Source: Spirochaetales bacterium (GTDB lineage: Bacteria > Spirochaetota > Spirochaetia > DAHUYW01). From it: DNA of 64,000 nucleotides. Under the pieces are notes generated by a model. The model did no database searches, was not told where the DNA came from, and worked only from the letters and a program-made list of their open reading frames with translations. Positions 24,185 through 32,592 of this stretch are shown piece by piece. The DNA lies in NCBI GenBank assembly GCA_027306915.1, contig DAHUYW010000011.1, positions 48,271 through 112,270 of the forward strand, written 5' to 3'. A program made the translations under genes and the position numbers. Each line of letters begins with the position of its first letter. Within the stretch, counting starts at the first letter, position 1.

Positions 24185-24420
24185 AGACGTGGTGCGCTCC
24201 TTTTGAAGGGATTGGATGGATCTATTATATCGCACAAAACTGCTTTTGTGGGAAGAGGAGAGAGGGCGGCCGTTGCGCATCAGGCGAGAGGCCAAGCTCT
24301 CTGCGTCAAGCATCAAGCGAACGTGGGGTCTCGTCCTCGCGCGGGCGCACGCCCGCCGGGCGTCCGGCGGCGGGAACCGGCTCGCGCCCCGTGCGGCACT
24401 ACGGGCCGAGCGCGCGGCGG
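24185..24420. other. Intergenic region upstream of opp and downstream of the helicase gene
   Basis: Holds the opp promoter and palindrome in its first 70 bases. The rest (about 24255-24420) is GC-rich with no gene or convincing terminator for the helicase gene. Confidence 0.5.
24224..24250 (-). promoter_or_regulatory. opp promoter -10 box with overlapping palindrome
   Basis: Minus strand TATAAT at 24229-24224 is preceded three bases upstream by the 18-base palindrome CACAAAACTGCTTTTGTG (7-base arms, 24233-24250), which fills the -10/-35 spacer. No good -35 hexamer is seen. It is probably a repressor or activator site controlling opp. Confidence 0.55.
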
Positions 24421-26358
24421 CTACTTCCGGCGGAAGAGCCCTTTGATCCGGTCGAAAAGAGTGCCGCCCGGCTGGCTCGCCGGGGAGGAAGGAGCGCCTT
24501 TGGGAGAGGCCTTCGGATAGCTCTTCGAGCTCGGCGTGGGCGGCTTCCCCTGCCCCTTCGGCCCAACCGCAGGACCCGTGCTTGGGCCCTTCGAGCCGAC
24601 GGCGGGACCCCGCCCGTTGCGTGGGCCTCCCTGGGCCCCCGAGCCGGCCTCCGGGCGAGCCCCGGCCTGCGTCGGTCCGCGGCGGCCCTTGCCTCCGCGC
24701 CCGCGGTCGTCGCCTTGGCCGCGCTCGGGAGGGCGCTGACGGCCGCCCGAATCGCCGGAGCGGCTTCGTCCCCCGCGAAAATCGTCGCCGTACTTCGCCT
24801 GGTAGTAGGACAGCCGCTCCTCGAGCGGAGCGTCGGCTGGCGGTCTTGCCGCAGGCGCGCCTCCCTCGCGGGACGCTCTTCCTCCAGATCCGCCACCGTC
24901 GCGGGACGGTCGTCCCTGCGGAGGACGCCCCTGCGCCGAGCGCGCCTCCGTCGGGCGGCCCTGCGGAGCCTCGCGCTCTGCGGGAGGCCGCCGCTCGGGA
25001 GCAGCGACATCGGGTCGGGCCGGACGGTGCCGGTTCCCTGCAGGTCGCGCGCGGTCCTCCGGAGAGCGCGCCGGATAGCGGGCGGGACCTGCCCCCTGCC
25101 TGCCACGGCGGGGCTCGCGGTCCCTGCCCTCCTCGCGACCTCGCCCGCCCGAGCGCCGCGAGCCGCGTCCCTCGCGCTCCTCACGGATGCGAATCTCCCG
25201 ACGAAAGTCTATGCTTGAGCTCTTGTCCTCCTCGTACATCTCGTCCGACGCCCATACGACCGGGATCTTCATTCCGATAAACGACTCGATGGCCGGAAGC
25301 CCATAGACGTAGCGCTCGCACGCGAAGGAGATCGCTTTGCCAGTCTTGCCTGCCCGGGCTGTCCGCCCGATGCGGTGGACATAGACCTCGAAATCCTCCG
25401 GCAGATCGTAGTTGACGACAAGATCGAGGCCCTCGATATGGAGGCCCCGCGCCGCGACGTCGGTCGCAACGAGGAATTTGATCGACCCCGATTTTATCCC
25501 GCTGATGAGGGAGAGGCGCTGCCGCTGGGGCAGATCACCCATGATGAACTCGGTGGGATAGCCGTTGTAGGAGAGGCGCTTTGCAAGCTCGACCACCGTG
25601 TATTTCGTATTTGCGAAGATGAGCGCGTTTCGCGGCTGCTCCTTCTTCATGACGCCGAGAAGAAGCGAGACCTTGTCCGCCGACGTCACATGATAGAGCT
25701 CCTGGGTGATCTCCTCCACCGTCACGTGCTCGGGCTCGATCTCAATCTCGGCCGGAGAGTTCATGTGTTCCCAGGCAAGATTGCGAACTCGGGTGCTCAA
25801 GGTGGCGCTGAAGAGCATCGTAAGCCTGGTCATCCGATCGGGCATGCCCGAGAGAATCTGGCGCACATCAGGATAGAAGCCCATGTCGAACATGCGATCC
25901 GCTTCGTCGATGACCAGAGTGTCGAAGATGCCGAACTTGAGCTTTCCGGACTGCGCGAGGTCGAGCAGCCGTCCGGGAGTGCCGACGAGAAAATCGACGC
26001 CGTCGGCAATAAGGCGTTCTTGTTTGTTGTACCCAACCCCGCCGTAGATGCTCCCGATCCTGAAAGAGAGATGACTGCCGAGAAGATTCGCCTCGTCTTC
26101 GACCTGCACGGCAAGCTCGCGGGTAGGCACGATGACCAGCGCCTTGCGGGCGCGCTCAGGTTGAGTGGAGAAGAGCTGAAAGATGGTGATCAGAAAGGCC
26201 GCGGTTTTCCCGGTCCCGGTCTGGGATTGGACGAGGACGTCACGACCCTGGAAGGTTTCCTTGAAGGTGAGCTCTTGCACAGCGGTGCACTCGACAAAGC
26301 CCGCCTCGTCGATCCCTTGCCGCAGCCCTTCGACCAGATTCAATTCGCTGAATTTCAT
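24421..26358 (-). CDS. DEAD-box RNA helicase with long R/G/P-rich tail
   Basis: A 645-residue RNA helicase that unwinds RNA in ribosome assembly, mRNA decay or cold adaptation. The core has the Q motif region, Walker A SQTGTGKTA, PTRELA, TPGRLLD, VIDEAD, SAT, LIFANTK, VATDVAARGLHIEGLD and HRIGRTARAGKTG. From about residue 385 the protein becomes a low-complexity tail of about 260 residues rich in Arg, Gly, Pro, Glu and Ser, ending in a short amphipathic basic segment (TLFDRIKGLFRRK). Such tails bind RNA or drive condensation. It is closest in style to RhlE/RhlB. Leader very short, no ribosome binding site. Confidence 0.92.
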   Translation of the reverse strand: MKFSELNLVEGLRQGIDEAGFVECTAVQELTFKETFQGRDVLVQSQTGTGKTAAFLITIFQLFSTQPERARKALVIVPTRELAVQVEDEANLLGSHLSFRIGSIYGGVGYNKQERLIADGVDFLVGTPGRLLDLAQSGKLKFGIFDTLVIDEADRMFDMGFYPDVRQILSGMPDRMTRLTMLFSATLSTRVRNLAWEHMNSPAEIEIEPEHVTVEEITQELYHVTSADKVSLLLGVMKKEQPRNALIFANTKYTVVELAKRLSYNGYPTEFIMGDLPQRQRLSLISGIKSGSIKFLVATDVAARGLHIEGLDLVVNYDLPEDFEVYVHRIGRTARAGKTGKAISFACERYVYGLPAIESFIGMKIPVVWASDEMYEEDKSSSIDFRREIRIREEREGRGSRRSGGRGREEGRDREPRRGRQGAGPARYPARSPEDRARPAGNRHRPARPDVAAPERRPPAEREAPQGRPTEARSAQGRPPQGRPSRDGGGSGGRASREGGAPAARPPADAPLEERLSYYQAKYGDDFRGGRSRSGDSGGRQRPPERGQGDDRGRGGKGRRGPTQAGARPEAGSGAQGGPRNGRGPAVGSKGPSTGPAVGPKGQGKPPTPSSKSYPKASPKGAPSSPASQPGGTLFDRIKGLFRRK

Positions 26359-26366
26359 GCGACTCT

Positions 26367-26395
26367 ACAGTATCTCTTTTTTTGGAGAATAGCAA
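26367..26395 (-). promoter_or_regulatory. Possible promoter of the helicase gene, near-leaderless
   Basis: Minus strand TTGCTA (26395-26390), 17-base spacer, TACTGT (26372-26367). The -10 box ends 8 bases before ATG 26358. Confidence 0.4.
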
Positions 26396-26534
26396 AGGGA
26401 GGGAGCGCCCGGTAGAACCCTTGCAGGAGGCCGAGGCTGCGGCCGCTGCGCCCAGCTGCCAGGCCGGCGCCCGCCCCCAGTCCCAACTCCGGCTGCGGCG
26501 CCCTGCGCGGGCCTCGGTTCCTGTTCCGATGCCG

Positions 26535-27230
26535 TCAGCCTTTCTCGGCCGCCGACGATCCCCCTTCGACGGGGAGATAGAGAGGGTTTCGGTATTCCAC
26601 GCCGGCATCAGGGCGCCAGGCGATGTCACCTATCGCGGCGAGCCGATAGCTGCCGGCTCCCACCAACCTGTGGAGCTCCGTGAGCGCCGCCGGGTCGCCG
26701 TGGGGATAGATCGGAAGCTCCTTGAGTGAGATTGCCCGAATCCGGCGCTCCGCCAGCAGGGACGCCGCGCCCTTGAGGATCCCTGAAGCGAAGCGGGAGG
26801 CATCGATCCTGAGAAGCGCTATCTCGCCGAGTCTGCGCTCCCGGCAATATCCGTCAAGGGTCACAAGGCGAGCGATGGTAACGGTGAACGCCGGCAGCCT
26901 GGGGAACTCGGAGGTGCCTCGGCCGCCTGGAGCACCGTCCAACGGGCCGCTGGCTCGCTCTCCCCTCCGAGCGCCAGAGAGCCGGAAGAACTGAAGCGCT
27001 CCGCTCTTATTCGTGAGCGCCAGATTCTCAACCTCGATGCCTGGCCGATGGCGGAATCTCCGCCGCAGACGCTCGCACCTCTCCGGGTCCAGCTCTAGGG
27101 CGAAAATGCGCAGGCCTGCTCCGAGGGCGGCGAGGCGTTCGACCGATCCGCCATCCTTCACCCCAACACAGATGAGGATCGAGTCTTTGGGAAGGTTCCT
27201 GACATAGCGATCAAGAAGAGTCTCATCCAC
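26535..27230 (-). CDS. FkbM-like methyltransferase-fold protein, diverged
   Basis: A 231-residue protein starting at GTG 27230. It follows the FkbM plan: a nucleotide-binding start (SILICVGVKDGGSVERL), an acidic residue at the end of strand 2 (FALELDPERCERL), VENLALTNKSG, and LLRIDASRFASGILKGA near the end of the fold. The usual DVGANxG loop and the KIDVEG motif are altered (VGVKDGG, RIDASR). It may therefore bind SAM weakly or have another role. It is divergent from an XRE regulator; its promoter is strong. Confidence 0.55.
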   Translation of the reverse strand: MDETLLDRYVRNLPKDSILICVGVKDGGSVERLAALGAGLRIFALELDPERCERLRRRFRHRPGIEVENLALTNKSGALQFFRLSGARRGERASGPLDGAPGGRGTSEFPRLPAFTVTIARLVTLDGYCRERRLGEIALLRIDASRFASGILKGAASLLAERRIRAISLKELPIYPHGDPAALTELHRLVGAGSYRLAAIGDIAWRPDAGVEYRNPLYLPVEGGSSAAEKG

Positions 27231-27251
27231 CTGTGTGCCGCTTGGGGAGGT

Positions 27252-27281
27252 ATTCTATTGCCTCCCACAGCGAGTTGTCAA
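27252..27281 (-). promoter_or_regulatory. Promoter of the FkbM-like gene
   Basis: Minus strand TTGACA (27281-27276), 18-base spacer, TAGAAT (27257-27252). The -35 region overlaps a plus-strand TTGTCA (27275-27280) that may serve the divergent XRE gene. Confidence 0.7.
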
Positions 27282-27335
27282 GCAAAGTTCCTTCGTGCGC
27301 ATACTTCGGTAACATCCTCGGCTCCCCGGTGAACG

Positions 27336-27689
27336 ATGACCAGGCTACAAGAGATATTGACGAAGAACATCCGCAAGACGCGCAAGGAGCTTCAGTTTTC
27401 TCAAATGAAGCTCGCAGAGCTGTGCGACGTCTCGACCAGCTTCATCGGAGAAATCGAGCTTGGCAAGAAGTTCCCCTCCGCTGCAACGCTGCAGAAGATC
27501 GCCGATGCGCTGGGCCTCAGGCCCTTCCAGCTCTTCCTCGAGGAGGAGGACTGGGCCGCATTCGAGCGCTACAAAGTTCTCACGAATCTTTCGCTCGAGC
27601 TCAAGGAGCGGATCACCGAGGACCTCAACAGCACCATTCGCCGCTATCTCGGAGGAGACGACAAGAATCGGGAGGCGCCTTCGCGCTAG
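27336..27689 (+). CDS. XRE-family helix-turn-helix regulator
   Basis: A 117-residue DNA-binding protein. The N-terminal HTH is IRKTRKELQFSQMKLAELCDVS, then TSFIGEIELGKKFPSAATLQKIADAL; the C-terminal helix (AFERYKVLTNLSLELKERITEDLNS) may dimerise. It has no toxin partner alongside. ATG 27336 lacks a good ribosome binding site. The divergent FkbM-like gene 100 bases away is a candidate target because the promoters overlap. Confidence 0.85.
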   Translation: MTRLQEILTKNIRKTRKELQFSQMKLAELCDVSTSFIGEIELGKKFPSAATLQKIADALGLRPFQLFLEEEDWAAFERYKVLTNLSLELKERITEDLNSTIRRYLGGDDKNREAPSR

Positions 27690-27804
27690 CGCGTCGCGCG
27701 CGCGTCGCGGCCTGCCGGATGAGGCGCCTGCCCCATCGCGAGCCCAAGGCGCAGCCGCCGCAAGGAACCGGCCGGACCTTGCGCGCTCGACCATCCCTTC
27801 ACCG

Positions 27805-30060
27805 CTAGGTCAACCGCACCACCTCGACCTCCCCGAAAAGGGCGCGAGCCGACCTCTCCAGCGACAGCTCCTTGCTGAACAGAATGAGCTGCCAGCCGCT
27901 GCGCTCGCGGAAGCGGGCAAGAAAGGCGAGAGCGCTTTCCACCCGCCGCTCGTCAAGCGCGGGGAAGGGGTCGTCGAGGATGAGGATGCCCTCACCCTCC
28001 CGCGATTGCGCCGCGAGGGTCAGACGGGCCGCGAAAAGAAAGGAATCGCGAGTGCCGTGCGAGAGCAGGTCGACGGGCCGCGCCATACCCCCGGCATCGG
28101 TCACGGCGATCGCACCGAGCTCGAGCCTTTCCAGGGAGACCGGACGCTCGGATCGGATGAGGTCGCCGAAGGAGCGCCCGATCTCCGCGGCGAGGCGATC
28201 GAGGAGAACGTCCGAATCCCGAGCAAGCTCCTGAAAAAGGTCTCGTGCGAGGGCCGCCGCCCGCCGCGACAGGGTGAGCTCCTCGAGCTTCGCCGCGAGC
28301 TCGCCAACCTCCCGCTCCTTCGCCAGGATTCGCGCGGGGAGGTCGCCGAGCGATCCCCTCACCTCTCCGAGCCCCCCGGATAGAGCGGTGAGAAGCCTCT
28401 CCTTTTCTGCGCGCAGATGCATGAGCTCTTCCCGGATCACGGCGAGATCGCCCTCGGCCCGGCGAAGCTCGCCCTCGCCGACCGGCTCGCTTGCGATGAC
28501 GCCGTCGAGCTTCGAAATGCGCACGAGGCATTCCGCCTTGAGCGCCGCCTCGTCGGCGACCCTCAATCGCTTCATCGCCTCGGCGATCCTCGCCCGCTCG
28601 CTTTCGAGCACCCTCGCAAGCCCGGTATAGTCGCGCAGGCGCTCGAGGTAGGCCTGCGAGGTGGCGACGCCGCGTCCGGTCAGCCAGGATGCAATCTCCG
28701 CGCGGGCCTGGCGGAGAGCGGATTCCGCGCGCTCGCAGTCGACGGCCGCCTGCCGCGCCTCGTCCTCCGCCGTTTGTCGCTCGCGCTCAAGCTCGGTGAG
28801 GCGCTCCGCCGCCTCGTCGGCCTCCCGCTCGCGCGAAGCGAGCTCAGCGATAAGCCCTCCGTATCCTTCGCTTGCGAGAGGCGGTGCGTCGGGAAGCCGG
28901 CGGTGCCACTCGTCCCGGGCAGAGACCACGCCCCCGCTCCCCGGCCCGGGGCCGGCTTGGACGAGGAGCATGACGACGAGCGCAACGACGAGGAGAGCTG
29001 CAGCTCCGAAGGCCGCGCCGATCGCGGCGCCGAGCCCCGCGAGGAGCAGGGGAACCAGCCCGGCCCCAGCCGCCGCGCCGAGCGCGCCGGCTGCCGCCAG
29101 CATGATCACGATGACGAGCGGGGCGAGTCGTCGCGCTCCCCGGCCCTCGAGCAAACGACGCAGCTCTGTGGCCACCTCGGCCCTCGTGCGCGCGCCCTCC
29201 CTCCGCGCGCGCAGCTCCTGCTCCTTGCGCTCGCCCTGCGCGCGGCGGCCCTCCGCCGTACGCCTCCGCTCCTGTGCCGCAGCGAGGCTGTTCTGGGCCT
29301 CCCGCTCGGCGCTCTCGAGCCTCCGCAGCTCGCCGCTGCCGTCGACCCTGAACGCGGAAAGCTCCCGCTCGCGCCGCGAGGCCTCCTCAATCCGCGTGAG
29401 CGCCCCAAGGGTCTCGGCAAGCCCTGCGCGCTCCGCGATGGCCCGCTGCTGGTCGACAAGTCGCGTGAGGCGGACGACCTCGCTCTCCTTTGCGGTGATA
29501 TCCGCCTCGGCCGCGGAAAGCCTGCCTCCTGAGGCGTGCACCTGCTTCTCCTGCGCGAGAAGCTCCTCCCGGCGGCGCCGCATCTCCTCGAGCTCGCTCG
29601 CTGCGGCCTCCCGCAGGGCCTCGAGCTTGCGCCCCTCTTTGACCTGTGCGTAGTTGCCGCTTGTCTTCGCGTCACGGTCGAGGAGGTCCGCGAGATGCGA
29701 CGGGTCGATCCCCCCGGAGAAGAGCCTGCTCTTCACCCGCTCGAGCCAGGGACTGCCCGGCGCGAGATCGAGGAAGAGATCGCTTGAGCTTATGGCAAAG
29801 AGATTGAGGAACTCCTCCGGATCGAGCGCGAAAGGGGCGCCGTCGAACTCGATCGCCGCAAGGCGCCCCTCGCCATAGCGATCCTTCAGGCGCTTTCCCT
29901 GGAGGCTCGACCCCTTGGGCGCGCACAACTGCTCGAAGAGGGCGTCGAAGAGCGTGGACTTGCCGCTCTCGTTTTCGCCGATGAAGAGGGTCACCGGCTT
30001 GAGGGGAAAGGAGACCCCCTTGAACTTCCCGAAATCCTTGAGGGTGAGCTTTGTGATCAC
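27805..30060 (-). CDS. YhaN-like SMC/Rad50-type ATPase with central membrane hairpin
   Basis: A 751-residue ATPase of the Rad50/SbcC class. Walker A GENESGKST is at the N-terminus and Walker B ILILDDPFPALDERR at the C-terminus; the lysine-poor, Arg/Glu/Ala-rich segments between form coiled coil. At residues about 310-370, where Rad50 has its zinc hook, there are two hydrophobic stretches (LAPLVIVIMLAAAGALGAAA and LLVVALVVMLLV). The coiled-coil apex would therefore be anchored in the membrane, as I recall for B. subtilis YhaN. The start GTG 30060 overlaps the stop of the nuclease gene (GTGA). Role in DNA or envelope maintenance is inferred. Confidence 0.8.
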   Translation of the reverse strand: MITKLTLKDFGKFKGVSFPLKPVTLFIGENESGKSTLFDALFEQLCAPKGSSLQGKRLKDRYGEGRLAAIEFDGAPFALDPEEFLNLFAISSSDLFLDLAPGSPWLERVKSRLFSGGIDPSHLADLLDRDAKTSGNYAQVKEGRKLEALREAAASELEEMRRRREELLAQEKQVHASGGRLSAAEADITAKESEVVRLTRLVDQQRAIAERAGLAETLGALTRIEEASRRERELSAFRVDGSGELRRLESAEREAQNSLAAAQERRRTAEGRRAQGERKEQELRARREGARTRAEVATELRRLLEGRGARRLAPLVIVIMLAAAGALGAAAGAGLVPLLLAGLGAAIGAAFGAAALLVVALVVMLLVQAGPGPGSGGVVSARDEWHRRLPDAPPLASEGYGGLIAELASREREADEAAERLTELERERQTAEDEARQAAVDCERAESALRQARAEIASWLTGRGVATSQAYLERLRDYTGLARVLESERARIAEAMKRLRVADEAALKAECLVRISKLDGVIASEPVGEGELRRAEGDLAVIREELMHLRAEKERLLTALSGGLGEVRGSLGDLPARILAKEREVGELAAKLEELTLSRRAAALARDLFQELARDSDVLLDRLAAEIGRSFGDLIRSERPVSLERLELGAIAVTDAGGMARPVDLLSHGTRDSFLFAARLTLAAQSREGEGILILDDPFPALDERRVESALAFLARFRERSGWQLILFSKELSLERSARALFGEVEVVRLT

Positions 30061-31130
30061 CGGCGCGCCTCGAGGAGCACTTTGATCTTGACGAGCGCGA
30101 GCTCCCGGGCCTTGAGCCAGACGCTTCGCTCTTCGGAGCCTGAGGGCTCGCGCCCTTTCCACAGCTCGAGAAAGCGCTTGGCTACCGGCTGAGTGGCGAT
30201 CCCCTCGAGAGTGAGCACCCCCTCGCGGGTCACCTCAAGACGCCGGACGCGCCCGCCGTGGCGCCGTTTCAGCTCGGCCTCGCTCGCGGCGAGAACCCGC
30301 TCGTCCTCGATGACACCGCTCACCGCGATTTCCACCCAATCGGTCCTGCCCCACTCTTCTGCCAAAGCTCCCAACGGAGGAAGGCTCCCGTCGAGATTCA
30401 GGGGATACTCATAGCGGCGGTACTGGCCTGCCGCCGCGATTGGCACCTGCAGGAGTCTCGGGCTCTTTCCGGTCTCGATGAGGTTGGCGAAGCGTTGTCC
30501 CGTTTCGCCCCGACGCCAAACCCGCGCCGAGCCGGGGTAGCTGAAAATGACCCCTTCGATGACCTCGGTGCGGCCCGCATGGATGTGGCCGAGGGCTGCG
30601 AGCTGGACGCCGTGCCGCACGAAGAGATCGGGATCCATCACCCCGGCCTCTTCCTCCTCGTCCCCTCCGGCGTAGTGCATTCCGGCTATCGATCCGTGGG
30701 CGACTGCGATGCGAAGCGGCGCCTTTCGGGGAGGAAGCTTCCACTCGACGTAATCGGCATGGGAGGAGGCGAAGGGGACGGCGAGAAGCTCCACATCATC
30801 GCCCGGAAAGAGCTCGTAGCTGCTGTCGGCGACGAAAGCGGCGGGCCCGAGGTCGACTGCCGACAGACGATTAGCTCCCATGCGAAGGCGATCGTGATTC
30901 CCGGCGATGACAAGCGCGCGGCACCCTTGCGGAAGGGAAGCCATTCGCTTGCGAAAGTCGCCCTTGAGCCTCTCGAGATCGGGGTAGGTATCGAAGATAT
31001 CCCCGGCAAAGAGGATCCAGGCGCACCGGTTGGACTCGGCGAGCGCCGTGATCTCGTCGAGCACCGCAAGGCAGTAGTCGGCCTCATCGGCCGACAGATG
31101 AAGGTCGGCGCAGTGAAGGATTCGAATCAT
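30057..31130 (-). CDS. YhaO/SbcD-like DNA repair exonuclease
   Basis: A 357-residue calcineurin-like phosphoesterase of the Mre11/SbcD/YhaO group. Metal motifs are in order: ADLHLS, FAGDIFD, AGNHDR, AHGSI and LGHIHAGR. The C-terminal half forms the capping domain. It is coupled by overlap to the Rad50-like ATPase gene, so the two should form one nuclease complex. No ribosome binding site was recognised at ATG 31130. Confidence 0.88.
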   Translation of the reverse strand: MIRILHCADLHLSADEADYCLAVLDEITALAESNRCAWILFAGDIFDTYPDLERLKGDFRKRMASLPQGCRALVIAGNHDRLRMGANRLSAVDLGPAAFVADSSYELFPGDDVELLAVPFASSHADYVEWKLPPRKAPLRIAVAHGSIAGMHYAGGDEEEEAGVMDPDLFVRHGVQLAALGHIHAGRTEVIEGVIFSYPGSARVWRRGETGQRFANLIETGKSPRLLQVPIAAAGQYRRYEYPLNLDGSLPPLGALAEEWGRTDWVEIAVSGVIEDERVLAASEAELKRRHGGRVRRLEVTREGVLTLEGIATQPVAKRFLELWKGREPSGSEERSVWLKARELALVKIKVLLEARR

Positions 31131-31181
31131 CTATCGATTGTCCCTGTCCTCGTGCCGCGCAGCCGATGGCGGCCGCGAGAC

Positions 31182-32114
31182 CTACAAGAGCGGTTGGGCC
31201 ACCGCGCGCATGAGCTTGGCGTAGGCGCCCTCATAGCTCTCGCCGAAGGTATAGACGAGAAGGTCCTCTTCGACAAGCTCGCCTCCGGGCGTCTGGAACT
31301 GCATGATCGGATAGCGAATCGCGTTGAGTATACTACCGAGGGCGAGCCCCTTGCGCATCAGGAAATCGCAGAAGCTCGTTTGGGCTATCGGCATGCGCTC
31401 GCCGCGCTCATCATAAAGATAACCGAGGGCGTCGAGGAGCTGCTCGAAGGGCCCCTTCGAGTAGTGAAAGGCCCTGGCAAGCGGCACCTGCGCATCGAGG
31501 ATACCGTGCTCGATGAGCGCGGCTCCCATGAGCCGGACGAGCTCCTGAACGTCGGGATAGGAGAGGCTCGACCGGAAGACCATCACCGCAATGTCGGTCT
31601 GACTATTGTTCTTGTGGAGCAGTGCGGGCATGTCGTAGTTGATGATGAAGACGTCGCCGATCCGCTTGATGGTCTGGCCGTTCATCTCGAAGAGGTCGTG
31701 CGGCTCTACCCAGACCTCGAAGAGCTCATCCCATCGAAAGCGACCACTTGCAACGGCATCGAAGGCGCCAAGAAGATTTGCGGACTCGCAGTCGGCGTGA
31801 AAGTACTCGTTGAAGCGGCGCCTCATCGAGGGGGTGAAGGCCGCTCTTCCCTTGCGGGTGAAGTGAAGGCGCGAGGCGTAGTGCTGCTCGATGACGCGAT
31901 TGCTCACGATGAAGTCGCCGGGGAGATTGGCGAGGTAGACGAGTGAAATGTGCTCGCGGTAGCGTTGATCGGAACGAATCACCTTGAGCAGGACGCTCTC
32001 GACCATCACCCCGTTGGTTTCGGGCCGGAGGTAGACAAAGAGGTCCTGGAGGCCTTCCTCACGGGTCGGCCCTCCGTAGGGGACCACCACTGTCGGTATC
32101 CGCACCTCCGACAT
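31182..32114 (-). CDS. Conserved protein of unknown function, probably spirochaete-specific
   Basis: A 310-residue soluble protein; ATG 32114 is preceded by a GGGAGGGTGGGG stretch. Features include RIPTVVVPYGGPTREEGLQDLF, VYLRPETNGVMVESVLL and YDMPALLHKNNSQTDIAVMVF. There is no signal peptide, membrane segment or known catalytic motif. I associate similar sequences with spirochaetes but know no function. It lies upstream of the YhaO/YhaN pair on the same strand, separated by 51 bases. Confidence 0.7.
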   Translation of the reverse strand: MSEVRIPTVVVPYGGPTREEGLQDLFVYLRPETNGVMVESVLLKVIRSDQRYREHISLVYLANLPGDFIVSNRVIEQHYASRLHFTRKGRAAFTPSMRRRFNEYFHADCESANLLGAFDAVASGRFRWDELFEVWVEPHDLFEMNGQTIKRIGDVFIINYDMPALLHKNNSQTDIAVMVFRSSLSYPDVQELVRLMGAALIEHGILDAQVPLARAFHYSKGPFEQLLDALGYLYDERGERMPIAQTSFCDFLMRKGLALGSILNAIRYPIMQFQTPGGELVEEDLLVYTFGESYEGAYAKLMRAVAQPLL

Positions 32115-32224
32115 ACGCCCCACCCTCCCGCTGCCGGGCTACGGCCGCGCTGAAGCGCGCGCCCCTTCCTATGCCTTGCCCGCTATTTTCAACGATATTT
32201 CGCGTCCGCGCAAGCGTCGCCTCG

Positions 32225-32584
32225 CTACTCCGCCGAGCGCGTCGCGACGAGATCGATCCCGCTTCCTGCGACGTCGTGAAGGATCACCTGACCGCAGCGG
32301 ACCGGAAGGGCAACGCGCATCCGGTACAGCGTGGACAGCAGCCCGGTGATGAGCTCCTTCGGAAGGGGTGCGGTCGTCTTCACCGGAAGGCGGCGCACAG
32401 ACCCTGAGTCCGTGAGCACGGTTGCGGTCACCACGCGCTTCGGGGCAAGCATCTCCTCGCGGCCGTATACCTCGCCGCGTGCGCACTGGTTGCCGGTCAC
32501 CACAATCGTCCCCGGCGGATCCTCACTTATCGTGAGGCGGCACCCGATGGGACAGGATATGCAGACAAGCGACCTCTCCGCCAT
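32225..32584 (-). CDS. DUF1667 iron-sulfur-type protein
   Basis: A 119-residue protein with the cysteine motif CISCPIGC near the N-terminus and a fourth Cys in GNQCARGEVYG, followed by PKRVVTATVL; this is the DUF1667 pattern. Such proteins accompany two FAD oxidoreductases in anaerobic glycerol metabolism and probably carry an Fe-S cluster for electron transfer. It is the last gene of the three-gene unit, 8 bases after the pyridine-nucleotide oxidoreductase. Confidence 0.85.
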   Translation of the reverse strand: MAERSLVCISCPIGCRLTISEDPPGTIVVTGNQCARGEVYGREEMLAPKRVVTATVLTDSGSVRRLPVKTTAPLPKELITGLLSTLYRMRVALPVRCGQVILHDVAGSGIDLVATRSAE

Positions 32585-32592
32585 GGCTCCTC

